A stretch of 64,000 nt of DNA from VRUE01 sp963702575 (GTDB lineage: Bacteria > Actinomycetota > Thermoleophilia > Solirubrobacterales > 70-9), in the NCBI GenBank assembly GCA_963702575.1, contig CAVPCU010000003.1, forward strand, positions 179,607 through 243,606, given 5' to 3'. The notes beneath the pieces were generated by a model. That model had not been told where the DNA came from and did no database searches. It saw only the letters and a list, made by a program, of their open reading frames with translations. Below are positions 33,701 through 42,454 of the stretch, in pieces (the stretch's first letter is position 1; each line of letters begins with the position of its first letter). Position numbers and translations under genes: made by a program.

Positions 33701-34930
33701 ATGAGACGCGCTGTTGCCTCCCTGTTTGCGCTTCTGCTGCTGGCGTTTCTGCCGGCCGCGGCCGGCGCGAGCAGCTCGTGCGACCAGATGAAGGCGCGGC
33801 TGCTGCGCGGGGGCGGCGGGGCGAGTGGGTTGCTGGTCGTCGATGCCGAAACCGGGAAGACGGTGTGCGCGCGGGCGCCGGGGGCGGCACGCTCGCTGGC
33901 CTCGAACACGAAGCTGTTCACGACCTCGACCGCGCTCACCCGGTTCGGGCCCGAATACCGGATCGCGACCGAACTGCTCGGCGACGGCAACATCGACGCT
34001 CACGGCGTCCTGCACGGCAACCTCTACCTGCGGGGGGGCGGCGACCCGGCGCTCGGAGAACCGGCGTTTTACGACCACTTCCTCGGCGGCGTCGGGACCG
34101 ACGTCTTCGAACTCGCCGAAGGGCTGCGCGAAGCCGGCGTCAAGTCCGTCACCGGCCGCCTCTACGCCGACGACACCGTCTTTGACCGCCTCCGCGGTGT
34201 CGCCGACTCCGGCTACGCGACCAGCCCCTACATCGGCCCGCTCTCAGGCCTGGACTTCGACTCCGGCTACAGCGCCAGCGGCTCCTTCTCGGCCGAACCG
34301 GCGAAGGAAGCCGCCGCGGCGCTGGCCGCCTCGCTGCGCTCCTCCGGCATCTCGATCCGCGGCGAAGTGGCGCGCGCCGCCACCCCGCCGAGCGCCGCCG
34401 CCCTCGCCACGGTGCGCTCGCCGACGATGGCTCAGCTGGTGCAGACGACCGACGTCTACTCCGACAACTTCTTCGCCGAGATGCTGCTCAAGCTGCTCGG
34501 CGCGCACTTCGGCGGCGCCGGCACGACCGCGGCCGGTGCCGCCGTGGTCGAGCGCTTCGCCCGCGCCGAGGGAACCGGCGTGCACGCCGTCGACGGCTCC
34601 GGCCTGACCCGCTCCAACCGGGCCTCGCCGCGCCAGGTCGTCCGCCTGCTGCTGGCGATGCGCGCCTCGCCGATCGGCGAACAGTTCATCGCGGACCTGG
34701 CGCTGACCGGGCACACCGGCACCGTCGCCGACCGGACCCAGGGCACCGCCGCCTACGGCCGCTGCCGCACCAAGACCGGCACCCTGACCGGCGTCAGCAA
34801 CCTCTCCGGCTTCTGCTTCAACCGCGACGGCAAGACGATGGCCTTCTCGATCCTGATGGGCAGCGTCGGCGACCTCACCCTCGCCCACTACGAGCAGGAC
34901 CTGATCGCCGCCACCGTCGCGTCTTACTGA
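33701..34930 (+). CDS. dacB: D-alanyl-D-alanine carboxypeptidase/endopeptidase (PBP4, S13 family)
   Basis: An exported peptidoglycan hydrolase of 409 residues. The signal peptide is AVASLFALLLLAFLPAAAGA. The three penicillin-binding motifs are SNTK (SXXK), SDN (SXN, in VYSDNFFAEML) and KTGTL (KTG). The insert between SXXK and SXN is large, as in class C low-mass PBPs. The ATG at 33701 places the signal peptide at the N-terminus; 17 extra in-frame codons upstream are unlikely to be used. Confidence 0.92.
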   Translation: MRRAVASLFALLLLAFLPAAAGASSSCDQMKARLLRGGGGASGLLVVDAETGKTVCARAPGAARSLASNTKLFTTSTALTRFGPEYRIATELLGDGNIDAHGVLHGNLYLRGGGDPALGEPAFYDHFLGGVGTDVFELAEGLREAGVKSVTGRLYADDTVFDRLRGVADSGYATSPYIGPLSGLDFDSGYSASGSFSAEPAKEAAAALAASLRSSGISIRGEVARAATPPSAAALATVRSPTMAQLVQTTDVYSDNFFAEMLLKLLGAHFGGAGTTAAGAAVVERFARAEGTGVHAVDGSGLTRSNRASPRQVVRLLLAMRASPIGEQFIADLALTGHTGTVADRTQGTAAYGRCRTKTGTLTGVSNLSGFCFNRDGKTMAFSILMGSVGDLTLAHYEQDLIAATVASY

Positions 34931-34963
34931 CCCCGCCCCGCCGCCCAACCTAGAATCGAACCC

Positions 34964-35776
34964 ATGCGCGTGCTGCTGACCAACGACGACGGGATCTCCG
35001 CCCCCGGGCTTCAGGCTGCGCGACGGGCTCTGCGTGAGCTGGAGGGGGTCGACGTCGACGTGATCGCGCCGGACTCCAACCGCAGCGCCACGGCGCGCAG
35101 CATCACCACGCGCTCGCCGCTGACCGTCGAGGAGGTCGAGTTCGGCGACGGCGACACGGGCTTCGCCACCGACGGCACGCCGGTCGACTGCGTCCGCTTC
35201 GCCGAGCTTGGGCTGGTCGGCCACCGGCCCGACCTGATCGTCTCCGGGATCAACCACGGCGCCAACCTCGGCGACGACATCACCTACTCGGGCACCGTCG
35301 CCGCAGCCTTCGAGGGGATCGTGCTCGGCATCCCCGCGGTGGCGATCTCCCAGCAGTCCTCGGGCGGCGGCATGGGCTACGTCAGCGGCCGCTTCGAGTT
35401 CGGCGTCGCCGCCCGCTTCATCGCCCAGCTGGTCGCCAAGCTGATCGCCGAGCCGATGCCGCCGGAGACGCTGGTCAACGTCAACTGCCCCGCCGGCGAG
35501 CCGAGCGGGATCGAGGTCACCCGGCTCGGCAAGCGCGTCTACAACGACGAGCTGAAGCTCGTCCGCGAGGACGCCGACGGCCGCAAGCACTACGAGATCT
35601 ACGGCTGGCAGCCGGGCTTCGAGGAGCTCGAGGGGACCGACCTGATGGCGGTCTCGCAGGGAAGGATCGCGGTGACGCCGATCCATTTCGACCTCACCGA
35701 CCACGGCGGCCTGGAGCGGTTGCGCGGCTGGGGCTTCGACGAGATGCTCGCCGCCAGCGCCCCCTCCTCGGTGTGA
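34964..35776 (+). CDS. surE: 5'/3'-nucleotidase SurE
   Basis: A metal-dependent nucleoside monophosphatase of 270 residues. MRVLLTNDDGISAPGL carries the Asp-Asp metal site, and SGINHGANLGDDITYSGTVAAA is the second conserved block. Its stop overlaps the ligA start as GTGA, and ligA overlaps truA the same way, so surE-ligA-truA is a compact operon. The C-terminus ends normally for the family. Confidence 0.95.
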   Translation: MRVLLTNDDGISAPGLQAARRALRELEGVDVDVIAPDSNRSATARSITTRSPLTVEEVEFGDGDTGFATDGTPVDCVRFAELGLVGHRPDLIVSGINHGANLGDDITYSGTVAAAFEGIVLGIPAVAISQQSSGGGMGYVSGRFEFGVAARFIAQLVAKLIAEPMPPETLVNVNCPAGEPSGIEVTRLGKRVYNDELKLVREDADGRKHYEIYGWQPGFEELEGTDLMAVSQGRIAVTPIHFDLTDHGGLERLRGWGFDEMLAASAPSSV

Positions 35777-37791
35777 GCGCCGCCTCGGCGCAAAAGCGGG
35801 CGGCCGAGCTGCGCGAGGAGCTCGAGCTCCACAACCGCCGCTACTACGTCCTCGACGACCCGGTCATCGGCGACGACGAGTACGACGCGCTGCTGGACGA
35901 GCTGCGGGCGATCGAGGCCGAGCACCCCGAGCTGCGCACGCCGGACTCGCCCACCCAGCGTGTTGGCGCGCCGCCGCTGGAGCGCTTCGAGCAGGTCGTG
36001 CACCTGGAGCCGATGCTCTCGCTCGCCAACGCCCGCAACGAGGAGGAGCTGCGCGCCTGGGAGACGCGCCTCGCCAACCACCTGAAGCGGCTCGACATCG
36101 CCGCCTCGCAGTTCAGCTACACGACCGAGCCGAAGATCGACGGGCTGGCGATGACCCTGGTCTACGAGGACGGCGTGCTGGTGCGCGGCGCGACCCGCGG
36201 CGACGGCCGCGTCGGCGAGGACGTCAGCCAGAACCTGCGGACGATCGGCGCCGTGCCGCTGCGGATCTCGGGCGCGCCGCCGCTGGTCGAAGTGCGGGGC
36301 GAGGTCTACCTGCCGATTGCCGACTTCAAGGCGCTGAACGAACGCCGCGCGGCGGCGGGCGAGCCGACCTTCGCCAACCCGCGCAACTCGGCCGCCGGCT
36401 CGATCCGGCAGCTCGACCCGGCGCTCGCCGCCGAACGGCCGCTCTCGATCTGGTGCTACGGGATCGGCGCCGCCGAGGGCCTCGAGCTGGCGACCCACAG
36501 CGAGGAGATCGAGTGGCTCGGCGAGCGCGGTTTCAAGGTCAACCCGGACACCGAGCACCATTCCGGCATCGACGGCGCCGTCGAGCGCTGCCGCTGGTGG
36601 GAGGAGCGCCGCGAGCAGCTCGACTACGAGATCGACGGCGTCGTGGTCAAGGTCGACGAGCGGGCCCTGTGGCGCGAGCTCGGCGTGGTCGGCCGCGAGC
36701 CGCGCTGGGCGATCGCCTGGAAGTTCCCGCCGACGACGGCGACGACGAAGCTGAAGAAGGTCGTCTGGAACGTCGGCCGCACCGGCCACCTCGTTCCCTT
36801 CGCGATGCTCGAGCCGGTCCACGTCGGCGGCGTCACCGTCTCGACCGCGACCCTGCACAACGAGGAGGACCTGGCGCGCAAGGACGTGCGGGCGGGCGAC
36901 GAGGTCGTCGTGATGCGGGCGGGCGACGTGATCCCCCAGGTGGTGGCACCGCTGACCCAGCGCCGGCCCAAGGGCACCCGCCGGGTGAAGCCGCCGAAAG
37001 AGTGTCCGATCTGCAGCACCGAGATCGTCAAGCCAGAGGACGCGGTCTTCTCGATCTGCCCGAACCGAACCGGTTGCCCGGGCCAGGCGTTCCAACACGT
37101 CAAGCACTTCGTCTCAAAAGGGGCGATGGACATCGACGGCCTCGGCGAGAAGCAGGCGATGCGCTTCCTCCAGGAGGGTCTGATCGCCGACGTCGCCGAC
37201 ATCTACGAGCTGGGCGAGGAGCAGCTCGTCGAGCTCGAGGGCTTCGGCGAGCTCTCGGCCCGCAACCTGCTGGCGGCGATCGAGGCCTCGCGCGAGCGCC
37301 CGTTCAAGCGCGTCCTCTACGCGCTCGGCCTGCCCGGCGTCGGCTACGTCACCGCCGAGGCGCTCGCCGATCACTTCGGCTCGATCGATGCCCTGCACGA
37401 GGCCGACCCGGAGCGGATCGAGGAGGTCGACGGCGTCGGGCCGATCATGGCGCTGCAGATCGCCGAGTCGCTCGCCGACGAGCCGACCTGGGCGCTGGTC
37501 GAGAAGCTGCGCGAGAAGGGCCTGAGGCTCGAGCAGGACGCCTCCGAACGTCGCGCCGCTGGCGGACCGCTGGATGGCAGAACGCTGGTCCTCACCGGCA
37601 CCCTGCCCGAGCTGACCCGCGAGGAGGCCGCGGCGCTGATCAAGGCTGCCGGCGGCAAGGTCGTCAACTCGGTCTCGAAGAAGACCGACTACGTCGTCGC
37701 CGGCGAGAACCCAGGCTCGAAGCTGGCCAAGGCGGAGAAATTCGAGACCGAGATCCTCGACGAAGCCAGCCTCCGCGCCCTGCTCGCGTGA
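35773..37791 (+). CDS. ligA: NAD-dependent DNA ligase
   Basis: It seals nicks in replication and repair. The 672 residues contain the adenylation lysine in EPKIDGLAMTL, the OB fold, the Cys4 zinc finger (CPICSTEI...CPNRTGC), helix-hairpin-helix repeats (ALGLPGVGYVTAEALA, VDGVGPIMALQIAESLA) and a C-terminal BRCT domain (from about 590, GRTLVLTGTLPELTREEA). Length is standard. GTG start coupled to surE. Confidence 0.97.
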   Translation: MSAASAQKRAAELREELELHNRRYYVLDDPVIGDDEYDALLDELRAIEAEHPELRTPDSPTQRVGAPPLERFEQVVHLEPMLSLANARNEEELRAWETRLANHLKRLDIAASQFSYTTEPKIDGLAMTLVYEDGVLVRGATRGDGRVGEDVSQNLRTIGAVPLRISGAPPLVEVRGEVYLPIADFKALNERRAAAGEPTFANPRNSAAGSIRQLDPALAAERPLSIWCYGIGAAEGLELATHSEEIEWLGERGFKVNPDTEHHSGIDGAVERCRWWEERREQLDYEIDGVVVKVDERALWRELGVVGREPRWAIAWKFPPTTATTKLKKVVWNVGRTGHLVPFAMLEPVHVGGVTVSTATLHNEEDLARKDVRAGDEVVVMRAGDVIPQVVAPLTQRRPKGTRRVKPPKECPICSTEIVKPEDAVFSICPNRTGCPGQAFQHVKHFVSKGAMDIDGLGEKQAMRFLQEGLIADVADIYELGEEQLVELEGFGELSARNLLAAIEASRERPFKRVLYALGLPGVGYVTAEALADHFGSIDALHEADPERIEEVDGVGPIMALQIAESLADEPTWALVEKLREKGLRLEQDASERRAAGGPLDGRTLVLTGTLPELTREEAAALIKAAGGKVVNSVSKKTDYVVAGENPGSKLAKAEKFETEILDEASLRALLA

Positions 37792-38522
37792 CCTCGGTTC
37801 GGCTGGACATCGAATACGACGGCTCGGGCTTTCGGGGCTGGGCCGCCCAGCCGGGGCTGCGAACCGTGCAGGGGGAGCTGGAGGCGGCGCTGACGACCGT
37901 GCTGCGCGAGCCGGCGCAGCTAACCGTCGCCGGGCGCACCGACACCGGCGTTCACGCTCTCGGCCAGGTGGCGAGCTTCGTCACCGCAGCCGAGCTGCCC
38001 CGCGACCTGGCGCGCAGCCTGAACGCCGTCGGCCCCGACGACATCGCCGTGACCGCCGCCGCGGCGGTCGCCGAAGGCTTCGACGCCCGCCGCGACGCCA
38101 GGTCCCGCACCTACCGCTACCGAGTCCTCGCCCGCCAGACGCCGAGCCCCTTCGAGCGCAACCGCGCCCTCTGGTGCACCTACAAGCTCGACCGCGACGT
38201 CCTGCAAGCCTGCGCCGCCACCCTCCCCGGCACGCACGACTTCACCGCCTTCACCCCCACCCAGACCGACCACGTCCGCTTCGATCGCGACGTCCTCAGC
38301 GCCTCCTGGGAGTCGCACGAGGACATCCTCGCCTTCCGCATAACCGCCGACGCCTTCATGCGAAACATGGTCCGCATCCTCGTCGGCACCCAACTCGAAG
38401 TGGCCACCGCTCGCCGCACGGCGGAGAGCTTCACCCGGCTCCTCCAAGGCGCCACCCGCAGCGACGCGGGCGAAACTGCCCCACCCCACGGCCTCTACCT
38501 CGAGTCGGTCAGCTACGCGTAG
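37788..38522 (+). CDS. truA: tRNA pseudouridine(38-40) synthase
   Basis: The 244-residue pseudouridine synthase has the catalytic aspartate in VAGRTDTGVHALGQVASF and the C-terminal AFMRNMVRILVGT block. In many actinobacteria truA follows rplQ on the same strand; here it is the end of the surE-ligA operon and converges on rplQ. The GTG start overlaps the ligA stop. A strong hairpin follows the stop. Confidence 0.95.
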   Translation: MTSVRLDIEYDGSGFRGWAAQPGLRTVQGELEAALTTVLREPAQLTVAGRTDTGVHALGQVASFVTAAELPRDLARSLNAVGPDDIAVTAAAAVAEGFDARRDARSRTYRYRVLARQTPSPFERNRALWCTYKLDRDVLQACAATLPGTHDFTAFTPTQTDHVRFDRDVLSASWESHEDILAFRITADAFMRNMVRILVGTQLEVATARRTAESFTRLLQGATRSDAGETAPPHGLYLESVSYA

Positions 38523-38568
38523 CCGACTTTGACCCACCCAGAGTGTGGTCAATCTCCGATGCGCTCGC

Positions 38569-38596
38569 GTTGGGGAGGGTGGGGACCCTCCCCAAC
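38569..38596. terminator. Bidirectional terminator hairpin between truA and rplQ
   Basis: A perfect 12-bp inverted repeat, GTTGGGGAGGGT/ACCCTCCCCAAC, with a GGGG loop. It abuts the rplQ stop codon and lies 46 bases after truA. No T-run is present on either side, as is usual in high-GC actinobacteria, but the position between convergent operons makes termination its likely job. Confidence 0.8.
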
Positions 38597-38950
38597 CTAG
38601 ACCAGCTCGAGGTAGACCATCTCGGTCGAATCCGACCGCCGCGGCCCGAGCTTCACGATGCGGGTGTACCCGCCGGGCCGCTCGGAGTACCGCGGCCCCA
38701 CCTCATCGAACAGCTTGTGCACGATGAACTTGTCGTTGTGCAGCGTCGCCAGCGCCTGGCGCCGCGCGTGAAGGTCCCCCCGCTTGGCGAGCGTGATCAG
38801 CTGCTCGACCTCCGGTTTGACCGCCTTCGCCTTCGCCTGGCTGGTCTTGATCCGTTCGTGCTCGATCAGCTGCTTGGAGAGGTTGGCGAGCAGCGAGCCG
38901 CGGTGGGCGGCGTCACGGCTCAGCTTGTTGCGCTTCTTGCGGTGGCGCAT
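38597..38950 (-). CDS. rplQ: 50S ribosomal protein L17
   Basis: The 117 residues match bacterial L17: MRHRKKRNKLSRDAAHRGSL at the start and GGYTRIVKLGPRRSDSTEMVYLELV at the end. No extension is present. It is the last gene of the leftward rpmJ-rpsM-rpsK-rpsD-rpoA-rplQ run and lies 27 bases after rpoA. Confidence 0.97.
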   Translation of the reverse strand: MRHRKKRNKLSRDAAHRGSLLANLSKQLIEHERIKTSQAKAKAVKPEVEQLITLAKRGDLHARRQALATLHNDKFIVHKLFDEVGPRYSERPGGYTRIVKLGPRRSDSTEMVYLELV

Positions 38951-38977
38951 CGGCTTGTCCTCTCCGCCCCCGCCGCC

Positions 38978-39961
38978 CTATTCCTGCTGGAGGTCGAGGC
39001 CGCGCGCGTGCAGGGTCTCGATCACTTCCTCGATCGACTTCGAGCCGAAGTTGGGGATCGCGTTCAGCTCCGAGCGGCTCTTGCGCACCAGGTCGCCGAC
39101 CGTCTGCACGCCGGCCCGCTTGAGGCAGTTGTAGGAGCGCACGCCGAGCTCGAGCTCCTCGATCAGGATCTCGTCGAGGCCGTTGCTGGACGCGACCGAT
39201 CCGCCGTCGCCGATGCTGGTCGAGAGCCCGTCCGGGGGCAGCGCCATCGCATCGCGAGCGGTCAGTTCTTCGACCCGCTCGGCGTCGGTGAAGATCGCCA
39301 GCGTCTTGATCAGGATCTCGGAGGCCTCGCGCAGCGCCGCGCCCGGCTCGATCGAGCCGTCGGTCTCCAGATCGAGCGTCAGTTTGTCGAAGTCGGTGCG
39401 CTGGCCGACGCGGGCGGTCGCCACCGAGTAGGAGGCGCGGCGGATCGGCGAGAAGATCGAGTCGATCGGAATCACGCCGATCGGCTGCTCGTCGGACTTG
39501 TTCTCTTCGGCCGGCGAGTAGCCGCGGCCGCGGCCGATCGTCAGGTAGACCTCGAGCTTGGTTTTCTTCTCCAGCGTCGCGATCGGCGCCTCGGGGTTGA
39601 GGATCTCGACGCCGGAGGGCAGGTCGATGTCCTTCGCCTTGACCTCGCCCGGGCCGCTGGCGACCAGCGGCGCCTCGATCTCGTCGGCGTCGGTGTGCAT
39701 GCGCACGACCAGGTCCTTGAGGTTGAGGACGATGTCGGTGACGTCCTCTTTCACCCCGGGCACGCTGGAGAACTCGTGCGCCACGCCCTCGATGCGGACG
39801 CTGGTTACGGCCGCGCCGCCCAGCGAGGAGAGCAGCACGCGGCGGAGGCTGTTGCCGAAGGTGTAGCCGAAGCCCTTGTCCAGCGGCTCGATCGTGAACG
39901 TGCCATGGCGGTCGTCCGTCTTCTCTGCGGTGATGCGAGGGACCTGAAAGTCAGTGGTCAT
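38978..39961 (-). CDS. rpoA: DNA-directed RNA polymerase subunit alpha
   Basis: The 327-residue alpha subunit has the N-terminal assembly domain (FTIEPLDKGFGYTFGNSLRRVLLSSLGGAAVTSV) and the C-terminal DNA-binding domain (ELELGVRSYNCLKRAGVQTVGDLV, then FGSKSIEEVIETLHARGL). Length and order are standard. It lies 42 bases downstream of rpsD. Confidence 0.97.
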   Translation of the reverse strand: MTTDFQVPRITAEKTDDRHGTFTIEPLDKGFGYTFGNSLRRVLLSSLGGAAVTSVRIEGVAHEFSSVPGVKEDVTDIVLNLKDLVVRMHTDADEIEAPLVASGPGEVKAKDIDLPSGVEILNPEAPIATLEKKTKLEVYLTIGRGRGYSPAEENKSDEQPIGVIPIDSIFSPIRRASYSVATARVGQRTDFDKLTLDLETDGSIEPGAALREASEILIKTLAIFTDAERVEELTARDAMALPPDGLSTSIGDGGSVASSNGLDEILIEELELGVRSYNCLKRAGVQTVGDLVRKSRSELNAIPNFGSKSIEEVIETLHARGLDLQQE

Positions 39962-40003
39962 GAGTTCCTTGCGTAGCGTGTTTCAGAAATCGGTGGTTCC
40001 GGG

Positions 40004-40624
40004 CTACTTGGAGTACAGCTCGACGATCAGCTGCTCCTGGACCGGCGCCGAGATCTCCGCGCGCTCGGGATGGCGGAGGACTTTGGCGGTGAGCGAGTCG
40101 TGGTCGGCCTGCAGCCAGGCCGGCACGGTCGAGACCAGCTCGGTCGCCTTGCGCACCGTGTCGGTGGCGGCCGAGCCCGACTTGATCGAGATCACGTCCT
40201 CGGGACGGACCTGGTAGGAGGGGACGTCGACCCGGCGGCCGTTGACCTGCCAGTGGCCGTGGCGGATCAGTTGCCGGGCCTGGCGACGGGAGGCGGCGAA
40301 GCCGAGCCGGACGAGCACGTTGTCGAGCCGCGACTCGAGCAGGCGCAGCAGGTTCTCGCCGGTGACGCCGTCCTGGCGCGAGGCCTTGTCGTAGTAGGCG
40401 CGGAACTGGCTCTCGAGCACCTGGTAGTAGCGGCGCGTCTTCTGCTTCTCGCGAAGCTGGACCCGGTACTCGGACTGGCGCATGCGGCCGCGGCCGTGCT
40501 CGCCGGGCGGGTAGGAGCGGCGCTCGACCCCGCACTTGTCGGTGAAACAGCGCTCGCCCTTGAGGAAGAGCTTCTGGCCCTCGCGGCGGCACTGCTTGCA
40601 CTGGGCTCCGGTATCGCGGGCCAT
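40004..40624 (-). CDS. rpsD: 30S ribosomal protein S4 (zinc-binding form)
   Basis: The 206-residue S4 has the S4 RNA-binding domain (ESRLDNVLVRLGFAASRRQARQLIRHGHWQVNGRRVD). Cysteines C9, C12, C26 and C31 near the N-terminus form the zinc-binding C+ type. S4 also acts as an operon repressor in many bacteria. The start overlaps the rpsK stop by one base. Confidence 0.97.
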   Translation of the reverse strand: MARDTGAQCKQCRREGQKLFLKGERCFTDKCGVERRSYPPGEHGRGRMRQSEYRVQLREKQKTRRYYQVLESQFRAYYDKASRQDGVTGENLLRLLESRLDNVLVRLGFAASRRQARQLIRHGHWQVNGRRVDVPSYQVRPEDVISIKSGSAATDTVRKATELVSTVPAWLQADHDSLTAKVLRHPERAEISAPVQEQLIVELYSK

Positions 40625-41025
40625 CAGACACGCCTCCGCTTCTTCGGCCGGCAGCCGTTGTGGGCCTGCGGCGAGACGTCCTTGACCGTGGTCACGTCGA
40701 GCCCGGCGGCCTGCAGCGAGCGGATCGCCGTCTCGCGGCCGGAGCCGGCGCCCTTGGCGAAGACCTCGACCTTTTCCAGGCCGTGTTCCATCCCCTTCTT
40801 CGCCGCCGCGTCGGCGGTCACCTGGGCGGCGAACGGGGTCGACTTGCGCGAGCCTTTGAACCCGGCCGAGCCGGCCGACTCCCAGGCGATCACGTTGCCC
40901 TGGGTGTCGGTCAGGGTGACGATCGTGTTGTTGAAGGAGGTCTTGATGTGCGCCTGCCCGTAGGCGATGTTCTTCTTCACCCGGCGGCGGGTGCGCCCTT
41001 TGGCGGGTTTTTTCGCTGCGGCCAT
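40624..41025 (-). CDS. rpsK: 30S ribosomal protein S11
   Basis: The 133 residues include the S11 core GQAHIKTSFNNTIVTLTDTQGNVIAWES and the C-terminal DVSPQAHNGCRPKKRRRV. The Asn-Gly in that tail is the site that becomes isoaspartate in some bacteria. The N-terminus is lysine/alanine-rich. Nine bases separate it from rpsM. Confidence 0.97.
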   Translation of the reverse strand: MAAAKKPAKGRTRRRVKKNIAYGQAHIKTSFNNTIVTLTDTQGNVIAWESAGSAGFKGSRKSTPFAAQVTADAAAKKGMEHGLEKVEVFAKGAGSGRETAIRSLQAAGLDVTTVKDVSPQAHNGCRPKKRRRV

Positions 41026-41034
41026 CGCTCTCCC

Positions 41035-41403
41035 CTACTTGCGCTTGCCGGCGACGCTCATCCGCCGCGGGCCCTTGCGGCCGCGGGCGTTGGTCTTGGT
41101 CCGCTGGCCCCGCACAGGCAGGCCGCGCCGGTGCCGCAGCCCCCGGTAGGAGCCGATCTCCATCAGCCGTTTGACGTCCTGGGAGCGCTCGCGCCGCAGG
41201 TCGCCCTCGACCTCGCGGCGCTCGACCGCCTCGCGCAGCTTCACGACCTCGTCCTCGGTCAGGTCCTTGACCGGCCGGTCGGGGTCGACCCCGGTCTCGC
41301 GAAGGATGTCCTGCGCGGTGGAGCGGCCGATGCCGAAGATGTAGGTGAGGCCGATTTCAGCCCGCTTGTTGACCGGGATGTTGACCCCCGCGATCCGCGC
41401 CAT
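41035..41403 (-). CDS. rpsM: 30S ribosomal protein S13
   Basis: A 122-residue S13 with MARIAGVNIPVNKRAEIGLTYIFGIG at the start, GSYRGLRHRRGLPVRGQRTKTNARGRKGP near the end and a basic tail that reaches the decoding centre. It lies 4 bases after rpmJ, so the two are co-translated. Confidence 0.97.
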   Translation of the reverse strand: MARIAGVNIPVNKRAEIGLTYIFGIGRSTAQDILRETGVDPDRPVKDLTEDEVVKLREAVERREVEGDLRRERSQDVKRLMEIGSYRGLRHRRGLPVRGQRTKTNARGRKGPRRMSVAGKRK

Positions 41404-41407
41404 CGGC

Positions 41408-41521
41408 TCAGCCCTGCCGCTGCTTGTGACGCGGGTTCTGGCAGATCACGAGCACGGCGCCGTTGCGGCGGATCACCTTGCACTTTTCGCACATCGGCTT
41501 TACGGAAGCTCGGACCTTCAT
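41408..41521 (-). CDS. rpmJ: 50S ribosomal protein L36 (zinc-binding form)
   Basis: A 37-residue protein, MKVRASVKPMCEKCKVIRRN followed by GAVLVICQNPRHKQRQG. The Cys-X2-Cys-X12-Cys-X4-His set is the zinc-binding C+ type. It is the first gene after the break where infA would be expected, so it must rely on read-through or its own promoter. Confidence 0.96.
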   Translation of the reverse strand: MKVRASVKPMCEKCKVIRRNGAVLVICQNPRHKQRQG

Positions 41522-41587
41522 CGCTCCGGTCTTTGTCTCGAAAACAGGACTCCCGCCCGCCCCATGAATCGGACAGGCAGGCACAAA

Positions 41588-41618
41588 CGGCCCTCTGGGC
41601 CGAACGGGAAAGATAGCA
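41588..41618 (-). promoter_or_regulatory. Candidate promoter and leader hairpin for rpmJ-rplQ
   Basis: Reading leftward, TGCTATCTT at 41610-41618 is a good extended -10 box without a clear -35. The hairpin CGGCCC-TCT-GGGCCG (41588-41602) would be at the very 5' end of the transcript, about 70 bases before the rpmJ start. A promoter here would compensate for the insertion that separates rpmJ from map. Confidence 0.35.
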
Positions 41619-41649
41619 AGGGGGCGCTTCGGGGGGTGGGCTGGCTGGG

Positions 41650-41795
41650 GAGCGGGTGGGGGCGGTCCTCGGGGGAATTGATGTCGCACGCGCTTCGCGC
41701 TTAACGACGGAGACGGAGCGCGGCTGCGCCGCGCAATAGACAGATTGCATTTCGCCGCTTCGCGACATTCCCCCGAGGACCGCCCCCACCCGCTC
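41650..41795. repeat. F2 palindromic repeat, left copy
   Basis: This 146-bp element has perfect 29-bp terminal inverted repeats (41650-41678 and 41767-41795, starting GAGCGGGTGGGGGCGG). The roughly 90-bp interior includes GCGCTTCGCGC and CGGCTGCGCCG hairpins. The interior matches, in inverted orientation, the copy at 42455-42596, but the outer arms do not. It occupies most of the 325-bp gap upstream of rpmJ. Confidence 0.88.
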
Positions 41796-41846
41796 TCGAC
41801 ACGTCCCGAAGCACGGATTGGTGCTGAGCTGAAAAGCGCCGCGGCG

Positions 41847-42149
41847 TCAAGCGGCGATGCGGGCGCCGACGTCGAGCCGGACCGGTCGATCCGGGGCGCT
41901 GATCGCCGCATTCGAGATCGCAATCAGCGCTTCGGCATCCAAATTGTGGCGATCGGCAGCGATCCGCAAAGGCTGCTCGAATCCGGGATCGTGAGTCCCG
42001 ATCACATCGATCAGAACCGGGCGCCCATCATGGAAGCCCACGATGACCAGCCCGTCCTCGATCACATCGCTGCCACCAGAAAGCCTGTTCACCGGCTCAA
42101 GAGCGATCTGGATCGTGTCAGCCTTGCTGTCGTAGTCGGCTCGCATCAT
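41847..42149 (-). CDS. DUF2283-like protein (possible antitoxin)
   Basis: The 100-residue protein begins MMRADYDSKADTIQIALEP and continues SDVIEDGLVIVGFHDGRPVLIDVIG, the short beta-sheet pattern of DUF2283. In many genomes DUF2283 genes sit directly after a DUF4258 gene, as here, and the pair is thought to behave as a toxin-antitoxin unit. The start overlaps the stop of the upstream gene (ATGA). The C-terminal 35 residues extend beyond the usual domain. Confidence 0.78.
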   Translation of the reverse strand: MMRADYDSKADTIQIALEPVNRLSGGSDVIEDGLVIVGFHDGRPVLIDVIGTHDPGFEQPLRIAADRHNLDAEALIAISNAAISAPDRPVRLDVGARIAA

Positions 42150-42439
42150 TTCTCCAGAGGGTAAACGGTAATGACGGTCGTCAGGTCGTCGAGCGCGAGC
42201 ACTGCACGAAAGCAGGTGCCGCGAATGTCTTTGTCGTAGAACGGGTTACCGCGCGGATCCTCTCCGTTCCGATTCTCTGGCGAGAACATCCCCAGTACAT
42301 CGTTGCTGGAAAGCCCCTTCCAACGCATCCTGTTCTTCGCATGGTGGCTGAATCGCACACCCACCCAAGCCGCAAGCGCCCCAATCTCTCCCCCTTCCAC
42401 CAGCTTTCGCACCGGCGCCTGGCGCCCTGGCAGCGACAA
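42146..42439 (-). CDS. DUF4258-like protein (possible RelE-fold toxin)
   Basis: The recognisable part is VRFSHHAKNRMRWKGLSSND followed by CFRAVLALDDLTTVITVYPL, the DUF4258 pattern with its HA-x-R-M-x-x-(R/K)G motif and TVY strand. This family has a RelE/BrnT-like fold. The first 25 residues of the longest frame are unlike the family; GTG codons at 42364 or 42358 may be the true start. It lies between the two F2 repeats with its partner. Confidence 0.75.
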   Translation of the reverse strand: MSLPGRQAPVRKLVEGGEIGALAAWVGVRFSHHAKNRMRWKGLSSNDVLGMFSPENRNGEDPRGNPFYDKDIRGTCFRAVLALDDLTTVITVYPLEK

Positions 42440-42454
42440 ACGTCGGGGCGCCCG

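Noticed and set aside
42146..42439. BrnT/BrnA identification for the small gene pair
   Set aside because: The partner is DUF2283-like rather than a ribbon-helix-helix BrnA, and the HA-x-R-M motif fits DUF4258 better.
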